Source of the DNA: Neonectria sp. B-13
Taxonomy: Eukaryota; Ascomycota; Sordariomycetes; Hypocreales; Nectriaceae
NCBI GenBank assembly: GCA_002682825.1
Contig: NOKP01000055.1
Location: 62,001 to 126,000 of the forward strand
Direction: 5' to 3'
DNA length: 64,000 nt
Below, one piece after another: positions 34,119 through 45,228 of this stretch. Position 1 is the first letter of the stretch. Every line of letters starts with the position of its first letter. The position numbers were made by a program, and so were the translations under genes. The notes under the pieces were generated by a model. The model was not told where the DNA came from. It saw nothing but the letters and a program-made list of their open reading frames with translations, and did not search any database.

Positions 34119-35247
34119 TACCAAACAGCTTCTGTTGGAAAGAAAAGAGGAGCTTGGAAGATGGGTTGAAAAAGGCGGAATTGACACCGACCTTGCAGGG
34201 CGACGGTTCAAATACTGGGAAGAAAAAGCTCGGCTGCGCCACGGGAAGCTGAAAGTAAAGTAAGGTACTGGAATGTCACCCATACACAACAGGTGGTCTC
34301 AAATTATAACCATGCTGAATTCATTGCGACTATTGAGTGCCACATAATAGCGCCTAGCGGTCCGGCATATTGAGGCTTGCAGGAGCTGAACCCAAGGATG
34401 ATCCAGCTGTTTTGCACAACATGGCAAATGGACCTTGCGAAGAAGGTTGGCAATAAGGTATTAGGGCACGGAAGGTTACATTGGTGGGGCTGAGGATGGG
34501 GTAACCTACGCCTCGGGCTCCTATGATGCATTCACTGAGCAACTTAGACGGCAAACCCACAGGTTCCCGCCATCCAGATATTTACGGTTGGGGACAGAGG
34601 TATCTCCATTCGTCGTAGTCGCCGTGGCGTTAGATAGCTACTAATAACTGCGAGAGTCATGCGGTCCACGAGTAGCGTTAAAATTCAGCCGCTGTGGCGG
34701 ATCTAGACCATGCTTCTTCAGCTTTTGGAATGAAACAGACGCCCCGAGGTAAAAACATCTCCAAAGTGAGCGTGGGAGCAAGTGTAGCACGGAGATGAGC
34801 GATTGTGTTCTGCAGTCAGACGAGTAAACTCGTGGGATCAGGTTGCGAATTGAGGGAAGAGACGTTAGGCTAATAAGAAATGGAAAAACACTTTCCAAAG
34901 GGATATGGAGGAAGGAAATGAACTCAAGGAGTAATAACAACGAAGAAAAAGAAATAGAAAAGAGAGAGGCGGGGTGCGATGTTTCTATATGACTGCTATA
35001 TTCACGCTATGAGAATGGGTTAGAAAGAGTCCTTTCCCGTCACTTTATCGTTCTTGTCCACGTCAAATCCCCTCTGGCTTTTGTGTGACCCACCCTAGGC
35101 GGAGCTGATGCCTGAGGATCCAATTTAGCTCCAGCTTAAGCCTGCCCAGCTATTTTCGTACATGGCTAGCCTCAACTTACACTCACGCATTGGGCTGTAG
35201 AGAACTTCTTCTTCATTTTCTAACCAAACGTCGGCCAATTAACTACC
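34119..35247. other. Intergenic region, no gene recognised
   Basis: About 1.1 kb between divergent genes. Short frames only; nothing recognised beyond what must be the two promoters. Confidence 0.5.
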
Positions 35248-36303
35248 ATGTCCTCACCAACCTCATCCGGCCTGGCGCCACGGCAATGCGAAGTCTGCCA
35301 CCAGAAAGACGACCTCCTTCGTTGCTCGGGCTGCCAGGTTACTTACTACTGTGGACGAGACCACCAGGTGTCGGATCGAGACAGCCACAAGAAACAATGC
35401 GTGGCGACCAAGAAGGCGCGAGTCCACTTGGAGCATTTGGAACAGGAACTGCGCGCCATGCCGAGTGACATGTCCTGTGCAGCCAACCCCTTTGAAACTG
35501 GCGTCGGCCATTTCTGGGGTATCACCAAAACTCGTCCGTATATGACGGCGCGCTACCAATTAGTCGAGGCGCTCCTAAAGAAATCTGGGCCTGGAGGTGA
35601 CCGTATCGACGCCGTCCAGACTGCGCTGGACCATCTCTTAGACATGCTCCGTCTGTGCCGCGGCGACAACATGGGCGTCCGGGATGTGGTTCCGGCTCTG
35701 TTCGTTCGCCTAGGCAAAGACCAGGCCGCGTACGACTTCTTGAAGTGGTTCGAGACTACCGGCGAATGTTCGGATTACGACTGGGGCGACATGGATTTGG
35801 GGTTTCTGGATGTCAAGGGTGCCGATGTGCTTGAGCCACTGGGTAAGATGTGGTCCAACAACTGGCACAGCTTAAGCCACGCTTCGACAGTGGCTCTCCT
35901 CAAAGTGCGAGTTCTGCTCGACTTGCAGGCTATCCAGAACGCGGCCAGAGTGCTCCGTGGAACTATGCCACCAGAAATCGTTGAGCTTGTTCGTCATCAA
36001 CTCGTCGGTGGTGTCGTCGAGTCACGTCCTGACATTCTCAAGAGTGGCACCGAAGAGATGGCTCGACTTGTTGAATCAATCAAAGGCCAAATTAGACAGC
36101 TCTACAAGGCCGTCGAAAAGTACAACCCCCACTTTTGGAAGTGGATGCTTGATGATCCAGCTACTGCCATTGCCGACAGACCTCAAGCGTACTCGAGTCG
36201 TTCGCGAGAGGAGGCTTTTTTAATCATTGGGTACAATTATGCGTCATGGGCTGAGACGCCTGGGGCTTTTGATATCATCAGGACTTTGAGGAAGGTGCTG
36301 TGA
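35248..36303 (+). CDS. MYND-type zinc finger protein
   Basis: A single exon encodes 351 residues. An N-terminal MYND finger has C14, C17, C26, C29, C35, H39, H47 and C51 (CEVCHQKDDLLRCSGCQ, YYCGRDHQ, SHKKQC). The rest is helical, with no SET motifs. It has sequence resembling the many fungal MYND-only proteins (PYMTARYQLVEALLK, YDFLKWFE, VKGADVLEPL). Known: these proteins are presumed protein-interaction factors; most have no assigned role. It is the second MYND gene within 8 kb. The start is the first ATG and directly precedes the finger. Confidence 0.85.
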   Translation: MSSPTSSGLAPRQCEVCHQKDDLLRCSGCQVTYYCGRDHQVSDRDSHKKQCVATKKARVHLEHLEQELRAMPSDMSCAANPFETGVGHFWGITKTRPYMTARYQLVEALLKKSGPGGDRIDAVQTALDHLLDMLRLCRGDNMGVRDVVPALFVRLGKDQAAYDFLKWFETTGECSDYDWGDMDLGFLDVKGADVLEPLGKMWSNNWHSLSHASTVALLKVRVLLDLQAIQNAARVLRGTMPPEIVELVRHQLVGGVVESRPDILKSGTEEMARLVESIKGQIRQLYKAVEKYNPHFWKWMLDDPATAIADRPQAYSSRSREEAFLIIGYNYASWAETPGAFDIIRTLRKVL

Positions 36304-37633
36304 AATCTGATGCCAGTCCAGAAGACCCTTTCTCTTTCATGTATCCGACAGATTAGAATTTAGGCTGAGAACTGAGACGCGGGGAGGACAATTCGCATGT
36401 ATAAACCGTTGCATGTCATCTTAAATAGAAAATCTACCTAAACCTTCTATCGGACAAGAGGCTGAGCAATATTGCCTCGGGTTCTTCATCAAATACATGC
36501 TACCATTGTGGACATTGCTCGATTCATCGCCCTCTCCATCCCGTCCGATTATTGTGCTTTCCTCCACCCTTCTGCTGATATTGGACAGTGTCACGCGGAG
36601 CATCTGAAACACCGTTGGTAGGTATCTCGGCGGAGAGGAATATCGTCCTTCACTAGCTGTCGTTTCGAGCCTCCCGGCTAATTTCTCCTGAGGATGTCAA
36701 TGGAGGGGCCGAGTGTGTCGTTGCTCAAGGTATTCGACATAGGAAACAAGCGTTCATCCAAGGCCACTTTGCACAGACTGATTTGCAGCAAATTATACGA
36801 CAAAACTCGCAGTGCTGTTCCCGCCAGTGGGCTTTGATTAACAGAGGGGACGATTACGTGCAGGCATAGCGAACAGAGAGGCTTACAGTGTTGTGGAACT
36901 TGAGCAGACATGGTGGGTTCTGGCATTTGCACGTCCTTCTCCAAGTACGGAAAGGAATCCCCTGGTAGATGGTGCAAGTAAAGCGCCCTCTTCAATGGCA
37001 ATGGTTGACTGATGGTGTGAATGACGTGAAGTGAAGTTGAGGTAATATCAATGGTGGAGAAGGAACGGGATTCCGTGTCCGGCCTTTCCCATGTAACAAA
37101 GTGGCTGTGATCCACACACGGAACCTCGTCGAGATTTCTGTCAGCCAATCCCTGTCATGTCAGCATACGCTGCTATCGTCTCATTCAAATATCGGCAGCG
37201 GAACCCACACTGCCGATCCTCGGAAATTGGTCTATGGTGGCGGTGTCATTCAGTAGGCAGTGCCTCTTCCATTGGAGCTGAGATGGAGTAGCGATCCCTG
37301 ATTGTTTTTCGGTTCTTCTCCTAAACCAGGTCTCGTGATATTAGTAGCAAGGTATCTTAGGGCTTGGTTCCCTAAATGTGCGGTGTCCCATCTCCGATAA
37401 CCGAAGCGCGTCTTGCTAGGTCACAAGAGTGAAGCTAGTAATTAGGGGTAGTAGGTAACATGCACCCGCCATCATCTATATTGAATTTAAAGTCGTCTTA
37501 CGCGCACTACCATGTCCATGTTCGGTTTCCAGATATTCCCATCTCTCGCTGCCCTTCCACCTAGGGCTCGAAAACAATGTTGCCGGCAAGTATGTGGGCT
37601 TTAACCACGCCGCCAAGACAACTGGCTAATAGT
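36304..37633. other. Intergenic region between convergent genes, no gene recognised
   Basis: About 1.3 kb. A 156-codon minus-strand frame (36678-37148) has no family features, signal peptide or splice partner and is not called. Otherwise nothing seen. Confidence 0.45.
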
Positions 37634-39040
37634 CTAGGAGAGTTGACTAAAGATAAATGCCACTTTTTTGAACAATCTCCTTAATTTGGCAGGCCTCATA
37701 ATGTCATGACCAGGAATAATAGCACGTCTTCCGTCCAATTCACTCCAAAGCACCTCTTTTTGTCTCACCGAGAGCAAACCCACTTCACCACGCCCAGGCA
37801 CCGAAAGGATACCTAAAACCCGCTCTGTTCTCTCTTGTACATGTACAATGACTTCGGAAAAGAGCATACCTTGGGCACACGGTCTTTCCAAGGGTAACCC
37901 CCCAAAGGTGAGACCTGGAATAGGGTCGATGGGATCAGTAGCGATTCGCTCGACTCGAGCGGTCATGTATTCGAGGATCAGCTCATATAGCGAAACCAGC
38001 TGGGTAAAGATACTCGTAATGGTGAGCGCGAGCGGCGTGGACAATGGCTCCGAGGTGGAGATGGGGTGGGATGAAGAGGAAATAGAGGTCATATTGTGGT
38101 GGTTGTTTTGATAGGACTGCGACGGCAGTAACAGCGACTTCGGAAATGGTGTTTCTGGCATTTGCGAAGCACAAGACAGGCCACGAGATGGCCTGCTGAG
38201 AAGCCTCGTGAGGATCAACAGGAAGTCTCGAGATGTCTCGAGCATAAACTCGGCCAGGGTAAAGTTGTCAATGTACAATGAACTTTCCTGATAGACTACG
38301 CTGTTGAAATCCAGAGTAGCTCTGTTCCTCTCGGCAGCTTCCACCCGGGTATTCAAGTCGACATTGATCTTAGAAAGTTTAAGTATGGCATCCGAGGTAT
38401 TGATGCCGTCTGCATTCTCCGGCCCTGGTATGACCATTGCATCGATCGGGGCGAAGTAGGTGGCAGATGGGGTTTTTGGGGGAGTCTTGAGCGAGTACGG
38501 AGTTGGGGTTTCGATACTGAAGCCTGAGTCGGGATTGAACAAGGAGTTGGTCTGGTCAAGGTCAAAGGTAGTATCCCATGGGGGAGAGTATTGGTTGAAA
38601 GAGTCCATCAGAATGGCTGACCATGTTGGCGCCGTAACGAACGTATCATCCATGGCCATCATGCTGCTCCAGTCCAACTGATCCCCGCCTTGAAAGAGTG
38701 AAGCATTTTCTTGAGACATGCTGGGAGGCTTTGGCTGGGTGGACGACTTGACTGGAATAGTTGAAGGGTGCTCGACGGCCGAGCCTGTGTTGTCGGCGGG
38801 GTTCTTGTAGGCTTCCCCGTCAGAAGCAGGGCCTCGCGGCGGCCTTCCGACTTTCTTCTGCTGTCCGGTGGTACACTCTACGCCGAGCAGAGTGCATCTT
38901 GCGCACTTGGGGTCATTCCGATCTAGGCGTTGACATCTCGACTTGTGTTTGCGGCACACCTGGCAAGAAAAGCGCCTCTGCGACGGATGAATTGACGCGT
39001 GGCCCATGACAGTATGTCCACGGGCAATTGGGGCAAACAT
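37634..39040 (-). CDS. Zn2Cys6 transcription factor, divergent from the PDR ABC transporter
   Basis: A single exon encodes 468 residues from ATG 39040. The N-terminal zinc cluster is C26-X2-C29-X6-C36-X9-C46-X2-C49-X6-C56, with a longer-than-usual X9 loop (RKHKSRCQRLDRNDPKC). It is followed by a basic GRPPRGP segment like an AT-hook. A long Ser/Thr/Pro-rich middle follows. From ~240 comes a helical region (LKLSKINVDLNTRVEAAERNR; FLLILTRLLSRPSR) and a C-terminal helical block ending RRLFKKVAFIFSQLS. The layout resembles AflR-like and similar short regulators rather than PF04082 proteins. Its promoter is shared with the ABC transporter gene and contains TCCGCGGA. That makes it a good candidate for a drug-resistance regulator, though this is inferred from context only. 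Confidence 0.88.
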   Translation of the reverse strand: MFAPIARGHTVMGHASIHPSQRRFSCQVCRKHKSRCQRLDRNDPKCARCTLLGVECTTGQQKKVGRPPRGPASDGEAYKNPADNTGSAVEHPSTIPVKSSTQPKPPSMSQENASLFQGGDQLDWSSMMAMDDTFVTAPTWSAILMDSFNQYSPPWDTTFDLDQTNSLFNPDSGFSIETPTPYSLKTPPKTPSATYFAPIDAMVIPGPENADGINTSDAILKLSKINVDLNTRVEAAERNRATLDFNSVVYQESSLYIDNFTLAEFMLETSRDFLLILTRLLSRPSRGLSCASQMPETPFPKSLLLPSQSYQNNHHNMTSISSSSHPISTSEPLSTPLALTITSIFTQLVSLYELILEYMTARVERIATDPIDPIPGLTFGGLPLERPCAQGMLFSEVIVHVQERTERVLGILSVPGRGEVGLLSVRQKEVLWSELDGRRAIIPGHDIMRPAKLRRLFKKVAFIFSQLS

Positions 39041-39137
39041 CAAAGGTGCAAGTGAATGCGAAGGAGTTTGGGCCGAGATGGCGACGTAAAAGGGGGGACT
39101 CGCGCTGACCCGGGATGTGTGCTGGGGACAGTCTCTT

Positions 39138-39157
39138 AAACCCTCCGCGGAGGGTTT
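39138..39157. promoter_or_regulatory. 20-bp palindrome containing TCCGCGGA (PDRE-like)
   Basis: Positions 39138-39157 form a perfect palindrome: AAACCCTCCG followed by its reverse complement. Its centre TCCGCGGA (39144-39151) is identical to the yeast pleiotropic drug response element bound by the Zn2Cys6 proteins Pdr1/Pdr3 in front of ABCG transporter genes. It lies ~100 bp upstream of the Zn2Cys6 start and ~560 bp upstream of the ABC transporter start. Confidence 0.7.
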
Positions 39158-39446
39158 TGGAAATCCACTGTCTCAAGTGGTCAAGAAAACAGGGCGATTT
39201 TCAGTACAGGTTGGCCAATCGGCGAGTCGCTCAGAACACAAGGTAGCGCTATTATAGTCTAGCATGGACCGTTAACAGGGTAGAGCGACCCATCAAACTC
39301 TAATACGAATTGATGATTAGTAATAGTTGCAGATAGGACGGAAAGATCTGTAATCGTTCCGACCAAGGTATACCGAATTTTCAACGATCAGGTCGGCGGC
39401 ATTAGCTCATGGATCTCAGATTAGAGAAGGCTGATGAGAGATTAAC

Positions 39447-39516
39447 CCTCCGCTGCCTGGGCTCGGAGGCTTCGATGCTGAGGAACCAATGCAGCTCCCT
39501 CGTTCCCATTCCGGAA
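39447..39516. promoter_or_regulatory. Further inverted CCTCCG/CGGAGG half-sites and TTCCGGAA
   Basis: CCTCCG (39447-39452) and CGGAGG (39464-39469) form an inverted pair with 11 bp between. TTCCGGAA (39509-39516) is an 8-bp palindrome. They share half-sites with the perfect palindrome at 39138-39157 and sit nearer the ABC transporter start (39717). Confidence 0.45.
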
Positions 39517-39716
39517 GGTTTTATGTTGCCTTCGTCATCGCAAGCTATGGTACAGCCCGGAAGGGACTCGTAACGTGCATTCTACGCGTACACAACTTTG
39601 ACTACTGGTAGTTCTTATATCTGCCGCTGTAAATCTACCATTCTTTCTACTCAACCCACACTCTTCTCATTCAATTCGTGTGGTCTGTTGTTTGAGTGCA
39701 GCTTCCCAATCTCGAC

Positions 39717-42700
39717 ATGAGCCTCAATTCATCAACCACGGACGATGGGTCCATCACCGCGGACGAAACACTGCATACCGCAGAAATCGAAGACGAGACC
39801 GAGAAACGAACCTCTTCCCGCAACAACTCGACATGGCACATGGCACCGGAACTGCAAACAATAAGGGACCGAGATGAGGAGGCAGGAGACAAGCCCAGGA
39901 AGCTTGGCGTGACCTGGCAAAACCTTACGGTCAAAGGCATCGGCAGCGATGCCACGTTCAACGAAAACGTCCTCTCCCAGTTTTACCCCTTTCACAAGGG
40001 TAGCAAAGATGTCCCAATGAAGACCATCATTGACAACTCATATGGATGTGTCAAGCCTGGAGAGATGCTGCTCGTTCTTGGGCGCCCTGGATCAGGCTGT
40101 ACGACGCTGCTGAGTGTACTCGCCAACAATCGGCTCGGCTACGAAGAGGTCACAGGAGACGTCACTTTCGGCAACATGTCCGCCAAGGAAGCAAAACAAT
40201 ATCGTGGCCAGATCATCATGAACACCGAGGAGGAAATCTTCTTCCCGACCCTAAAAGTCGAGGAAACCATCGACTTCGCCGCACGCATGAAGGTCCCTTA
40301 TCATCTGCCGCCTGGGATCAAGTCTCATGAGGATTACGCCCAATTCTACAAGGACTTCCTCCTGCGGTCAGTCGGTATTTCCCATACTGCCCATACAAAG
40401 GTGGGAGACGCCTTCATCAGGGGTGTCTCTGGAGGAGAGAGGAAACGTGTGTCCATTCTGGAATGCTTGACTACCCGCGCAAGTGTCTTCTGCTGGGACA
40501 ACTCAACGAGAGGCCTCGACGCCAGCACAGCTCTCGAGTGGATCAAGGCAATCAGGGTCATGACCGACGTCCTCGGTCTCACTACCATCGTCACACTTTA
40601 TCAGGCGGGCAACGGCATCTACGAGCACTTCGACAAGGTGCTTGTCCTCGATGCCGGTAAACAGATTTTCTATGGACCTCAGAAAGAAGCTGTGCCTTTC
40701 ATGGAAGACCTTGGCTTTATGCGGGACTCTGGTTCCAACCGGGGAGATTTTCTAACGGGCGTGACAGTCCCTACCGAGCGCCTTATTGCCCCTGGACATG
40801 AGAATACGTTCCCACGCACCGCCGATCAAGTTCTTGCTGCATACGACCGGGCAACTGTTAAGCCGAAGATGCTAGACGAATGCCGAAGCTATCCAACAAG
40901 CGAGGAAGCTGTCGAGAACACGGCCGTCTTCAAAGAAATGGTCGCTCGTGAGAAGCACAGGGGCGTGCCCAAGAGGTCGCCCGTCACCGCCGACTTCATC
41001 ACCCAAGTCAAGACCGCCGTTACCAGACAGTATCAGATCATGTGGGGCGACAAGTCGACGCTGTTCATGAAGCAAGGTGCCACAGTCATTCAATCTCTCC
41101 TGGGCGGTTCTCTCTTCTATGCTGCTCCCGACAACTCGGCTGGCCTCTTCCTAAAGGGTGGTGCCCTGTTCTTCTCTATCCTGTACAACGCTCTTATTGC
41201 TCTTTCAGAGGTCACAGACTCGTTTACTGGCAGACCCATTCTGGCCAAGCACCGCTCCTTCGCCCTGTATGACCCAGCAGCATTCTGCATTGCCCAAGTC
41301 GTCGCAGACTTCCCCATTCTATTATTCCAAGTAACACACTTCGGCCTCGTTCTCTACTTCATGGTAGGTCTGAAGACTACCGCCGCGGCCTTCTTCACCT
41401 ACTTGGCCACCAACTTCATGACCGCCATGTCCATGACGGCTTTCTTCCGACTCATCGGCGCCGCGTTCCCCACCTTCGATGCCGCGACTAAGGTCTCAGG
41501 TCTTTCAATCGTCGCCTTGTTTGTCTATATGGGCTACATGATTATTAAGCCCGAGATGCATCCGTGGTTTGTTTGGATCTTCTGGATCAACCCCATGGCC
41601 TATGGATTTGAAGCTCTTCTCGGAAACGAGTTTCATGACCAGATTATTCCCTGTGTTGGTCCGAACATTATTCCCAATGGTCCTGGCTATACTGAAGGAA
41701 TTGGTGGGCAATCATGTGCTGGTGTTGGCGGCGCGTTACCCGGTGCCACGAGCCTGACAGGCGACGACTATCTTGCGTACATGTCCTTTAGTCACAGCCA
41801 TATCTGGCGCAATTTTGGCATCAACTGCGCGTGGTGGGTGCTGTTTGTTGCGCTCACCATATTCTTCACCTCTCGGTGGAAGCAGATGGGAGAAGGTGGC
41901 CGCAACCTCCTTATTCCTCGGGAGCAACACCACAAGTCGAAGCATCTGTTGCAATCCGGAGACGAGGAGGCGCGAGCTAGCGAGAAGCCCCCAGCCAAAT
42001 CTGGACCTGACAGATCAGACAGGAACCACGGCAATGACCTCCTCCGAAACCGGAGTATCTTCACCTGGAAAGGCCTAACATATACCGTCAAAACTCCTGA
42101 CGGTGACCGCGTCCTTCTTGACAACATACAGGGGTATGTTAAGCCCGGTATGCTGGGGGCTCTGATGGGGTCCTCTGGTGCCGGTAAGACAACACTTCTT
42201 GACGTCCTCGCACAACGAAAAACCGAAGGCACTATTCATGGATCCGTCTTAGTCGATGGACGTCCTATTCCGATCTCATTTCAACGTTCAGCCGGTTATG
42301 TTGAACAGCTGGATGTCCATGAACCTTTGGCAACCGTCCGCGAGGCACTCGAGTTCTCGGCTCAATTACGCCAATCTCGCGATACACCCACCGAAGCAAA
42401 GCTGCGATATGTGGACACTATCGTTGACCTCCTGGAACTGAATGACCTCGAACATACACTCGTAGGCCGTCCAGGTACTGGCCTCTCAGTTGAGCAACGC
42501 AAGCGTCTTACCATTGCCGTCGAATTGGTAGCAAAACCGAGTATCCTCATCTTCCTCGATGAACCTACATCCGGACTCGATGGCCAGGCCGCCTACAATA
42601 CTGTGCGCTTCCTCCGAAAACTTGCAGAAGCTGGACAAGCTATCTTGGTAACTATCCATCAACCCTCAGCACAGCTATTTGCGCAATTCGATACGCTCTT

Positions 42701-44092
42701 ACTGCTCGCTAAAGGCGGGAAGACCGTATACTTCGGTGATATCGGTCAGAATGCAAACACCATCAAAGAATACTTCGGTCGCTACGGATCGCCTTGCCCC
42801 CCCGAAGCAAATCCTGCCGAGCATATGATCGATGTGGTTTCAGGGAACGGGGGGCCGTCTCGGAATCAAGACTGGAATCAAATCTGGTTACAGTCACCAG
42901 AACACGACCTGCTCTCCAAGGATCTGGATCATATTATTGCAGAAGCCGCCGCTGGACCGACAGGAGCCAACGATGACGGACACGAGTTTGCGGCTTCCAT
43001 GTGGACGCAAGTTAAACTTGTGACGCATCGCATGAACATCTCGCTCTTCCGGAATACCGAATACGTCGACAATAAGTTTGCCATGCATATCAGCCTGGCG
43101 CTATTAAACGGCTTCACCTTTTGGATGATTGGAGATAGTCTTACAGACCTTCAGCAGAACCTCTTTACCGTTTTCAACTTCATTTTTGTTGCGCCAGGTG
43201 TTATTTCCCAGCTCCAGCCTCTTTTCATCGACCGCCGTGATATCTATGAGGCACGTGAGAAAAAGAGCAAGATGTATCACTGGGCTCCCTTCGTTACTGG
43301 TCTTATCGTTTCGGAATTTCCCTACTTGCTTGCCTGTGCGCTGCTATATTACGTCTGTTGGTATTTTACTTGCGGCCTTCCTACCGCGCCGGAGCACGCT
43401 GGCAGTGTGTTCTTCGTCGTGGTAAGTCTTTGCCCATCTTTCGGCTCCTTCCATGTGGCACAGTTAACAGTTTTGTAGGTCATGTACGAATGTCTATACA
43501 CTGGTATTGGACAGATGATTGCTGCGTATACCCCCAACGCTGTCTTCGCATCTCTCGTCAACCCTCTGGTCATCACGACTCTGGTCTCATTCTGCGGCGT
43601 CATGATACCCTACAGCCAAATCGAGCCATTCTGGAGATACTGGTGAGCAATATTCATTCAGCTTTTACTTTGAGAACCCTGGTGTAAACAGCACTAATAG
43701 CGTTCTCTTACAGGATATACTACATCGATCCTTTCAACTACCTGATGAGTTCTATGCTTGTCTTTACTACGTGGGATAAGCCCGTTAACTGCAAGCCTGA
43801 GGAACTTGCTATATTTGACCCGGCTCCTAACCAAACATGCGGCGAATACCTTGCCGACTACCAGCACGGCATGGGGGCGGCTACAAATCTCCTTAATCCA
43901 GACGCCACTGCCAACTGCCGCGTGTGTCAATACACTGAAGGCGGGGATTACCTCCGAACACTAAACCTCAACGAGGAATATTATGGATGGAGGAACGCAG
44001 GCATTATTGTTGTCTTTGTAGTTGGTATTTATGGGCTCGTGTTCCTCATGATGAAACTCAGGACGAAGGCCACAAAGAAGGCTGAGTCTTAG
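39717..44092 (+). CDS. PDR-type ABC transporter (ABCG, full size)
   Basis: Three exons, 39717-43421, 43479-43642 and 43714-44092, give 1415 residues in the (NBD-TMD)2 layout. NBD1 has the degenerate Walker [10 protein letters not shown] (~122-130), the intact signature VSGGERKR and Walker B variant [15 protein letters not shown]2 has GSSGAGKTT (~818-826), the degenerate signature LSVEQRKR and [14 protein letters not shown]. This asymmetry is usual for fungal PDR proteins. PDR motifs after each NBD (for example [15 protein letters not shown] across the last splice) and the extracellular Cys-rich loop before the last helix are present. Known: such proteins export azoles, other drugs and plant or fungal toxins from the plasma membrane. 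I chose ATG 39717. The shared promoter with the Zn2Cys6 gene at 39040 contains a PDRE-like site, so drug-inducible control is likely. Confidence 0.97.
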
Positions 44093-45228
44093 AATAAGGC
44101 GATTAGAGAGGGATGTGCTAACAGTCTTCTTACTGCTGCTCCCTTTTTATACGTCTGTACTGTTTCTATTCTCTTTTGCTCACTCCTTTTCTTATGTTTC
44201 ATTCTCAACCATCTACCGCAATTCTTTTGTATTTGTATTCATTATTATTGGGATTAGAGAATCACTTGTTTTGCATTTGCTTAATATAGATAGACAGCAT
44301 AAATAAATTACTAGATTGCTACTTAAGACTATTAAATCATTCACTATAGTTGAAGTATTTTTAGCCTTAGTCAATATCATCTAATAGATTAAGCCAACGT
44401 AGTAAATAACATTACAGATAACATAGTAAGATTCTATGCCCAGCACCATCAGTCCCAATAACTTAAACACAGCAGGCTTTCCCTGAAATATGGTTCACAT
44501 CAATGTCGCACCTTGAGCCTGTTCTTGCAACCCGTCTAGGCCCCTCTCTGTAACCTTGATGTCTAATTCATGAAACGCTTATCCTAAAGCACAGCACATA
44601 TAAACAACCCTCGAGCTGACAAGTCAGGCCAGCCTTTTACTTAATTATATATATATTTTATTTAGCACTGACATAGCACTTAACTTCAGCAATGATATTA
44701 AACTGCTTCTCCTGCAACAATTGCCGCATCAACTTGCCTGTATAGAGTCCCCACGGGGCTGTGTAACAAGGATGCCTACCCCGCGTCAAGCCCGCCAACT
44801 TTAAAGTTAAAGTCCGAGTCATGGCGCACAGAATAATGGAGACAGGAGTAGCTTAATGCGACCCTAAACCTACTCGGGATCAAAATCCTACCCTCCACAT
44901 CATGCCCACGATCTATTGAGCTTCCTTTTTCAGGCAAGATCACCCAGTCCACGATAAAGCGCAGGCTTTTGCGATCAACTCCCGCTTTCTCCAGTACCCC
45001 GAGCCGCTGTAAGACAAGCGGAGACTCCGTAAGACCGTTGATCTATTACGCCAAGAAACAGCACCATCACTCGCTATAAAGACGTCGCTTCCCTCTCACG
45101 AATGGCCAGCGATCTTCTTCGACTTTGCGTATGAACGAAGCATCTCCCTTCGATTCCTCGTCATTCTTCTTACAGACTTGGGACTCTTTTTCTCGCCCAC
45201 TTCAAGTTTACGTCTCGCCAGACTCAAC
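44093..45228. other. AT-rich intergenic region
   Basis: About 1.1 kb between the ABC transporter and the next permease. Roughly 44100-44720 is markedly AT-rich, with short TA and T runs (ATATATATATTTTATTTA near 44650). I saw no transposon remnant or gene. The last ~300 bp should hold the permease promoter. Confidence 0.55.

Noticed and set aside
34195..34225. Second B-box-like string (CGGTTCAAATACTGG)
   Set aside because: The flanking bases do not pair as a T stem, and no tRNA cloverleaf can be drawn around it.
36678..37148. 156-codon minus-strand frame between convergent genes
   Set aside because: No domain, signal peptide, coding bias or splice partner; consistent with 3' UTR or spacer DNA.
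44093..44800. AT-rich stretch as a RIP-mutated transposon
   Set aside because: AT-rich, but no remnant of transposase, reverse transcriptase, LTR or terminal repeats could be recognised.
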